From assembly GCA_030710605.1 (NCBI GenBank), contig CP092865.1:141133282-141197281 (forward strand): a DNA stretch of 64,000 bases, in the 5' to 3' direction. Source of the stretch: Cordylochernes scorpioides. Lineage: Eukaryota > Arthropoda > Arachnida > Pseudoscorpiones > Chernetidae. This document shows positions 58,221-64,000 of the stretch, one piece after another. The first letter of the stretch is position 1. Each line of letters begins with the position of its first letter. Under the pieces are notes generated by a model. The model did not search any database and was not told the DNA's origin. It saw nothing but the letters and a program-made list of their open reading frames with translations. The position numbers were made by a program, and so were the translations under genes.

Positions 58221-58689
58221 CTTACAATGTTCAAGTAAGAGACTGCCTGTAGGGTGAATTACGGTGTCGTGAGCCCCGAGCCGCTACGGTAACTGTGAAC
58301 AGGGAACTCTGAAATGTGGCTGACTAACGGGGCAATGGTACCCCCTCTTTCCATGGATGGACAAGACACCGCTACCACTCACAATGTTTTCCTAATATAA
58401 TATTTATAGCTATGATAAAATTATCAATTTCTTGTCTTTGTGATCATGATTCAAGGTTTAAAACAATATTTTTGTATACACGCCACATAAATATTATGGA
58501 ATTTTCGCCAATATGCAAAACGATGAAGAAATCACAAATATTTTAAATTTATCTCTATATACTGGGTCATCTTTTTTAAAATTTCCTTCTGAAAATTCCA
58601 TTATTATGGTTATAATGTCAAAATGAAACAATACTAGGGTATTGGTCTCAACAATGAGAAGTATTGTTTGCAGCTTGTTATGAGGTTAC

Positions 58690-58783
58690 CAGGAGCGTGG
58701 CGATCCGCGGACCCTGGAGAATCCAGAACAAAGGGTTGAAGGCGTAGGCCCACCAGCAACTGTCGCACACGTTTTGGTTGTCA
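58690..58783 (-). CDS. Class B GPCR exon: ECL2 / TM5 start
   Basis: 94 bases between acceptor CAG (58784-58786 on the minus strand) and donor GTAACC. The first T completes a Val codon with the GT left by the TM4 exon at 41726. Then come DNQNVCDSCWWAYAFNPLFW and ILQGPRIATLL. The Cys-Trp of ECL2, which pairs with the TM3 cysteine, and the WILQGP entry into TM5 are family hallmarks. No TM4 exon lies upstream of it on this strand within the window. Instead, the matching one is on the plus strand of the neighbouring contig. Confidence 0.88.
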
Positions 58784-58849
58784 CTGCTGGTATATATATG
58801 TTGTCACTGCTTGTATATATATTAAAAACCTAAAAGGCTAGTGGACATT

Positions 58850-58918
58850 GCTGCTGCTGTGATAGAGATGCATGGAGACATTTGAGGCTCTTCATTGGAC
58901 ACGACAACAACAACAACC
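58850..58918 (+). repeat. Single copy of the 115-bp tandem-repeat unit
   Basis: TGCATGGAGACATTTGAGGC and TTCATTGGACACGACAACAA match the array at 44898-45385. Confidence 0.7.
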
Positions 58919-58919
58919 A

Positions 58920-59400
58920 AAAAGACAAATCCTGACCAAGATCACATGAGTATTTTTAGAAGGCAGAGCGCCATCTAGTGGAACAAAAATAAACTAAGTG
59001 TTTATTTAACTTGTTCAGTGATATTTGACCAACTCAATTTCTTGTGATAAATCAAGAAAAGTCAACCATGAACGCGTTTCGGGCTGTTGGTCCTCGTCAG
59101 TGTGGTACAGACTGTACCTCTACGACCAAAATTTGGTCCCAGAGGCTTCCTGAGAAATCAAGAAATGGGTATTTAAGGCCAAGTTTGCGTAAATACGCTT
59201 TTGATGTGAAAAAAAATTAAACAATAAAAATATAAAGATGGTCAGGTGTTGATATTAAAAACAAAAAAGGCATATCCGGACCAAGCTCACGTGCGCATTT
59301 CTAGAGGGCAGAGCGCCATCTAGTGGAACAATTGATATGCCTTTTTTGTTTTTAATATCCTGACCATTTTTATATTTTTTACCTTTTATTGTTTTTATCA
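58920..59400. repeat. Dispersed repeat cluster (relatives of 35009-35241) with hammerhead-like core
   Basis: GGCAGAGCGCCATCTAGTGG occurs at about 58962 and 59307. GGTCAGGTGTTGATATTAAA at about 59241 matches 34994. Part of the right copy folds back (AAAAAGGCATATCC with ATGCCTTTTTTG). The block carries the motif listed at 59071-59100. Confidence 0.7.
59071..59100 (-). ncRNA. Hammerhead-ribozyme-like motif
   Basis: The minus strand reads CTGACGA, then GG...CC, then GAAACGCGTT. CUGANGA and GAAA are exact. Stem II is short (GG/CC) and the ACGCGT after GAA is self-complementary, as in hammerheads proposed to act as dimers. Probably part of a repeat. Confidence 0.45.
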
Positions 59401-59576
59401 CATGGTATATATATATTGTCACTGCACACATATTGGTGTCACTGCATGCATATATGTTATATAAATCTTTTTAATTTAATTTAAAATTATATTTTGTTAT
59501 AGAACAAACTACTCTATAAATCGACCGCCAGATGTCACGCTTCAGACTATATAAACCTATTGTTATTGTCTTACTT

Positions 59577-60434
59577 TGACAGTTGAAGTATGCGCTAAGG
59601 TCCGCGGCATGTTGCCGCGTTTGACCGCAGCCGCTAATCTCAACTTTGGCTTTGGGGAGCGCGCCTTGAGAACTCTGTATCTGCAAGTGGTTGTTCCAGC
59701 CATTGCCTACGCTTAGGCGGTATGGTTTCCTAATCTTTCTCAACGCTCCTTAAGTGTTCTACTGAGAGCTCAAAGGCCTTTCCTAGTGAGAGCTTGTAGA
59801 GCTTTCAGATCAACCAGCAACGCTGCTCTTATCTCCCTCTCTAGAGTCCTTCCTCTCGATCTGGAAATCTCGGCTAAAACTAAGCTATACCTTAAAAAGT
59901 ATGGATTGGTTGACGCTGAAATTCCACTCGAGCCTCCTCCCTTTACACATCCTATTTCTTTCTCCCTATTACTCCGTTCCCAATAATCCTCCTGCTCTTT
60001 CCTTCCACATGACATATTATACAGTTGGTTCCAAAACCAGAGATGGAGTTGGCGCCGGCGTGTACAGGTTCTCTGGTCTCTATTGTGCACCTGAAATACG
60101 TGAATCTCATGTCCTGTCCCCTCTTTGTTTTATCTTTCAGGCGGAAGCCCTTGGATTGGTTAAGGTACTTGAAACGCAACCACTTTACCAGATCATCTAA
60201 CTTTAGGATTCCTCCTGGAAAACCTCTCAGTCGTGAAGTCAGTTCTGAACTCTAAGAGTGGTAATTACCTTATCGACAGAGCTCTGCTACTGATTTCGGG
60301 ATTGAATCGCAATGGGAACAGATGCACCGTACAATGGATCAAGGGCCATAGTAGTTTCGTGGGTAATGACATTGCGGACACACCCGCAAAGCGGGCTGCG
60401 GAGTCTGCTAACCCAAGCTGTTACAAACTCCATT
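59577..60434 (+). pseudogene. LINE ORF2 fragment: RT C-terminus and RNase H
   Basis: A diverged copy of the element at 18300-19600. The frame reads ALRTLYLQVVVPAIAYA, a stop, VLLRAQRPFLVRACRAFRST and LPLDLEISAKTKLYLKKYGL. After a frame change it gives the RNase H pieces YTVGSKTRDGVGAGVYRFSG, FQAEALGLVK and LNRNGNRCTVQWIKGH. It ends abruptly at about 60434. Stops and shifts make it dead. Confidence 0.8.
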
Positions 60435-60900
60435 GTTATTTGAATAAGAGAGAATATTAAGATTTTATAACACAAAAATTCCACTAGTGAAAATAACGTT
60501 AACAGAACGATATTCACAGGGCGGACCTTTATCACTATTACTATGAAATATTGTAGTGTAGAAATTAAGTCTTTGTATATCTGAAGGTGTGAAAGTATTT
60601 ATTGATAACGTCACCACGACCAGTCGACAATTATTAACAAACCAACCAAACTATCTACAGCTAGAGAATATCGCGCAAGCAAGCTAGGTAACTATATGAT
60701 GATTTTACGAATATAAAATAATAAATCTGTTTTCAAATATTTTCATTGTATAATTAAATTAAATTAAATAATAAATATATTCCTTCGCCACAATATATCA
60801 CTATATGATTTGCTGATCAATTTTGAATATTCCAATTTCGATGATGTCGCCATTAACTGCCCACACAAGACTGCGGAGTGAGTTATGTCTGTGAGGGGAA
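60435..60900. other. AT-rich stretch, no gene
   Basis: No reading frame or repeat family identified. Confidence 0.5.
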
Positions 60901-61188
60901 ATACACTCATGGATAAAACTTTAGGAAGTTGTACCTTTCAGCATGTATATCGGTATCCAGACAATAACTCTGAAATATATTTGATACATAGTGTCCTTTA
61001 TTGAAGACACACGAGATAACCAATGTACACTCATGGACAAAACTTAAGAAAGTTGTACCTTTCAGCATGTATATCTGGATTCAGACAATAACTCTGAAAG
61101 ATATTTGATACAGTGAATTTTATTGATGACACTGGAGATAACCAAGTGTGAACAAAATTGACTCTAGGATTGCAAGAATCTCTTCCTA

Positions 61189-62221
61189 GTAAATTTTGAA
61201 ATGAACTAGGCGATAAGGAGGATGGGTGTCTTTTTTATATAAAACGAGCACAAGCTTTCGGGTAAAAACCCTTCTACAGGCGGCTATCACATAGCAAGAT
61301 GGATACCAATGGTAAGAGCTTCTCAAATATATATAGCAGAGGTAATTTGTATAAACAGCGTGAAAAGAAAGAAGATACAAATTAGACAAAAATGCTAATA
61401 AATAAACATATATGGGAAAAAGGGCACGAGATAACATAGAAACTATTACATTAAAGCTTTAAGAAATACCAGCAATGAAAACACCATAGATGTCAGGAAT
61501 ATCTATTTTCCTATTTATGCTATTGAGTTTTTTTAGAGATAATAGGTTCCAAAACCAATCGTTGATGCTGGTTGTGAATATGTGGGTAGAGAACAGTGGG
61601 ATGGAGAAAGTCGAAGGCGTGACCAGTATCGGCTATATGCTGGTATATTAGGGATCTAGGGTCACAGTTAGATATATTGCGCTGATGCTCCGACACTCTA
61701 GTGGCAACTGTTCTACCCGTCTCACCCACATAAGTGGCAGAGCAATGCTCACAGGAGACGGAGTAGACAGCGCCCGGAGAGAGAAGGACGTCAGGTGGAG
61801 TACAGGACTTAGTGATTGGATGCCTTAAAGAAGCTAGTAAATTAGGGCTATTATGGTAAAAAATTCGAATTCCAAAGGATTTAAGGAAACGGGAAATGTC
61901 AACAGACAGAGAGGAATAGGGAAGAGTACATATTGATCTGTAAATATCCGGTGGTTTCCGAGGAACAGGAATATATGAATGTCTCTTAATAAAGGACAGA
62001 GGGAAAGAGGCAGCAGTGAGATGGGAAATTATTAATTCATTTTCAATTTTTTTCTGAAAATAGGAAGGGAGCAGTGGGTATAGACACGTTTTGTGAGAGT
62101 TTTTACAATATTGCTTTAATGGGTAATTGGGCAATGAGAATTGAAATGAGTGTAGTGAGGGGGACAATCTTTTTTGTAATATACTGAAGTGTTGAATGAG
62201 CAATAAGAGCGAATGACGAGC
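61189..62221 (-). pseudogene. Penelope-like element, minus copy: RT thumb to GIY-YIG endonuclease
   Basis: The minus frame 62371-61520 contains, from about 62221 downward, the region after the RT catalytic core, then a GIY-YIG endonuclease: VYSVSCEHCSATYVGETGRT and VATRVSEHQRNISNCDPRS, then IADTGHAFDF and LEPIIS. Cys-Cys spacing and the YVGETGRT wording are those of Penelope-like elements, whose endonuclease nicks target DNA for RT priming. The non-coding 3' part (61250-61500) contains AGCTTTCGGGTAAAAACCCTT. The N-terminal RT is missing. Confidence 0.85.
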
Positions 62222-62224
62222 ACA

Positions 62225-63660
62225 TCCAAGATCCAAGGCCTGTTCCCTGCAGAGACCGCTTTCCTTTCCTTCCGCATTCAACTCAGATCTAAAAATCCTA
62301 AAAAGACTCAAGAACACTAGATCCTTGGTTATCACTAAATCCGACAAGGGCTCTAACACAGTTATTCTCAACCAGCATGATTATCACTCCAAAATGTTAA
62401 CCTTACTCCAAGATACTGATACCTTCCTTCCTATCACACCTCAAGACAGAAGCGTCATTTCAAAGAAATTTAAAACTTCCCTTTCCCGCTTAAAGAGATC
62501 ATCCAGCATTTCCCCGGAAGACCACAAGTCGTTCATCTCCAATCTCTCCGGCAGTGCTTACATATATGGCCTGCCCAAGGTTCACAAACCAGGAATCCCA
62601 CTGCGCCCCATAATATCCTATCACCTCTCTCCTGCTTATCCGTTGTCTAAATATCTCTCCCACTTCCTCTCCCCTCTCTTAGGGTCCCATAGAAGTTGTT
62701 ACTCTGTTTCTGACACTCCCAGCTTTGTTAGTGAGGTTACTGCACTTCAACCCACGCCCCACCATGTTATGTGTTCTTACGATATGACTTCCCTCTACCT
62801 TAGCCTCCCGCATGACCTTATTGTGGAAAGCATTAATCTTTTCCTTACTACTGTCAATTTGGATCCTCCCACCATCTCAACTATCACTCAACTTGTCAGA
62901 ATTTGCCTAGATATGGGTACTTTCACCTATAGACAGGACTATTACAAGCAGATTAGGGGATCCCCCCTATGGGAAGCCCATTATCATCTATAGCTGCAGA
63001 AATTGTTATGACCCGCATCGATACCTGGATAAACCAAGTTCACCACTCAGACATCCAATTATGGCGTCGTTACGTCGACGACGTTTTTTGCATTTGTGAT
63101 GCCAGCCGGGAAAACACCATCTTTTCATCCCTTAATAGTTACCATCCGGACATTTCTTTCACCATAGAGCTAGAGAAAGAGCGGGCCATCCCTTTCTTGG
63201 ATGTGCTCGTCATTCGCTCTTATTGCTCATTCAACACTTCAGTATATTACAAAAAAGATTGTCCCCCTCACTACACTCATTTCAATTCTCATTGATTAAT
63301 TGCCCATAAAATCAATATTGTAAAAACTCTCACAAAACGTGTCTATACCCACTGCTCCCTTCCTATTTTCAGATAAATTGGAAATGAATTAATAATTTCC
63401 CATCTCACTGCTGCCTCTTTCCCTCTGTCCTTTATTAAGAGACATTCATATATTCCTGTTCCTCGGAAACCACCGGATATTTACAGATCAATATGTACTC
63501 TTCCCTATTCCTCTCTTTCTGTTGACATTGCCCGTTTCCTTAAATCCTTTGGAATTCGAATTTTTTACAATAATAGCCCTAACCTACTGACTTCTTTAAG
63601 CTTATGCTCGTTTTATATAAAAGACACCCATCTTCCTTATCGTCTGGTTCATTTCAAAAT
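62225..63660 (+). pseudogene. Penelope-like element, plus copy: reverse transcriptase, endonuclease deleted
   Basis: The open frame from about 62240 contains LVITKSDKGSNTVILNQHDY, GLPKVHKPGIPLRPIIS, YDMTSLYLSLPHDLI and, after a one-base shift in a C-run at about 62960, MGSPLSSIAAEIV and WRRYVDDVFCICD (catalytic YVDD). From about 63200 it overlaps in sequence with the minus copy (SFIKRHSYIPVPRKPPDIYR), then jumps at about 63592 straight into the 3' non-coding part, so the GIY-YIG domain is deleted. The minus and plus copies meet head-to-head at about 62222. Confidence 0.87.
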
Positions 63661-63873
63661 TGACTCTGTCTCCTTCGAAAAAAAAAAAAAAAAAAACAGA
63701 TTACCGCATACATCAAAGATTTTCCACTTCCTTAAGTTTTATCTATGAGTGTACTTAACAATAGGTTATTCAATTCATTATTTCAGGATTGCGGATTTTG
63801 ACATACTACAAAATACAAAAATCATAAAAAGCCGCAACGCTTCTATTCACCTGATCAAAGTGAGCTTTCGGGC

Positions 63874-64000
63874 AAGCTGAAGATGGGCTTGGATAGCTGA
63901 AGATGGGCTTGGATAGCTGAAGATGGGCTTGGATAGCTGAAGATGGGCTTGAAAAGCTGAAGATGGGCTTGGATAGCTGAAGATGGGCTTGGATAGCTGA
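63874..64000 (+). repeat. 20-bp tandem repeat at window edge
   Basis: AGCTGAAGATGGGCTTGGAT repeated from about 63875 with one GAAA variant unit; at least six copies, continuing beyond the window. It begins directly after GAGCTTTCGGGCA, a motif shared with the 38676 palindrome. Confidence 0.92.

Larger units (their letters stand above)
60902..63753. mobile_element. Mariner-type MITE split by Penelope-like DNA
   Basis: Left terminal repeat TACACTCATGGATAAAACTT (60902) and right repeat AAGTTTTATCTATGAGTGTA (63734-63753) match each other, including the GATAAAAC variant. A second left-type end, TACACTCATGGACAAAAC, is at 61022, giving a partial internal duplication. The interior GTATATCTGGATTCAGACAA matches 36468-36680. 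The Penelope-like fragments at 61189-63660 lie inside. Confidence 0.7.

Overview
This window is eukaryotic nuclear DNA from an invertebrate, most likely an arthropod. It is AT-rich, has almost no conventional genes, and contains spliced exons of a class B (secretin-family) GPCR, a C2H2 zinc-finger gene, and a dense, nested load of transposable elements: Ty3/gypsy, Ty1/copia, R1-like and other LINEs, a Penelope-like element, Tc1/mariner MITEs and Helitron-like ends. Two runs of exactly 100 N (33458-33557 and 53425-53524) split it into three contigs, so the order and orientation of the contigs are assembly inferences.

Contig 1 (1-33457) opens with a 7.5-kb macro-repeat made of 95-bp satellite arrays and a non-autonomous LTR element (3819-8104). 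The satellites belong to a fold-back-like structure whose arms are a unique ~340-bp end plus 95-bp repeats in opposite orientation (copy 1 from 1541, copy 2 9332-16603). A young, apparently intact Ty3/gypsy element (9722-14274) sits inside copy 2. Next come a tRNA-like sequence in the loop of a fold-back (16660-17046), a LINE RNase H fragment fused to an older gypsy integrase fragment, and two more copies of the same gypsy element, one inserted in reverse inside the 3' LTR of the other (20782-29908). The contig ends with a twelve-finger C2H2 gene.

Contig 2 (33558-53424) begins in a copia gag. It carries two plus-strand GPCR exons (TM3 at 36022-36174, TM4 at 41663-41726). The intron between them holds a second member of the non-autonomous LTR family and a Helitron-like end. 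Downstream are a 5'-truncated R1-like LINE with 12-bp target duplications and another LINE (ORF1, endonuclease, start of RT) that runs into the gap.

Contig 3 (53525-64000) carries the remaining GPCR exons on the minus strand (ECL2, TM5, TM6-7, helix 8). Their splice phases fit the TM4 exon of contig 2. The simplest reading is one receptor gene cut by a contig placed in the wrong orientation. The rest is a solo LTR, Helitron-like ends, LINE and MITE remnants, two head-to-head Penelope-like fragments inside a mariner MITE, and a 20-bp tandem repeat at the window edge.

Many frameshifts in otherwise well-preserved reading frames fall in homopolymers, so some 'pseudogenes' may reflect consensus errors.
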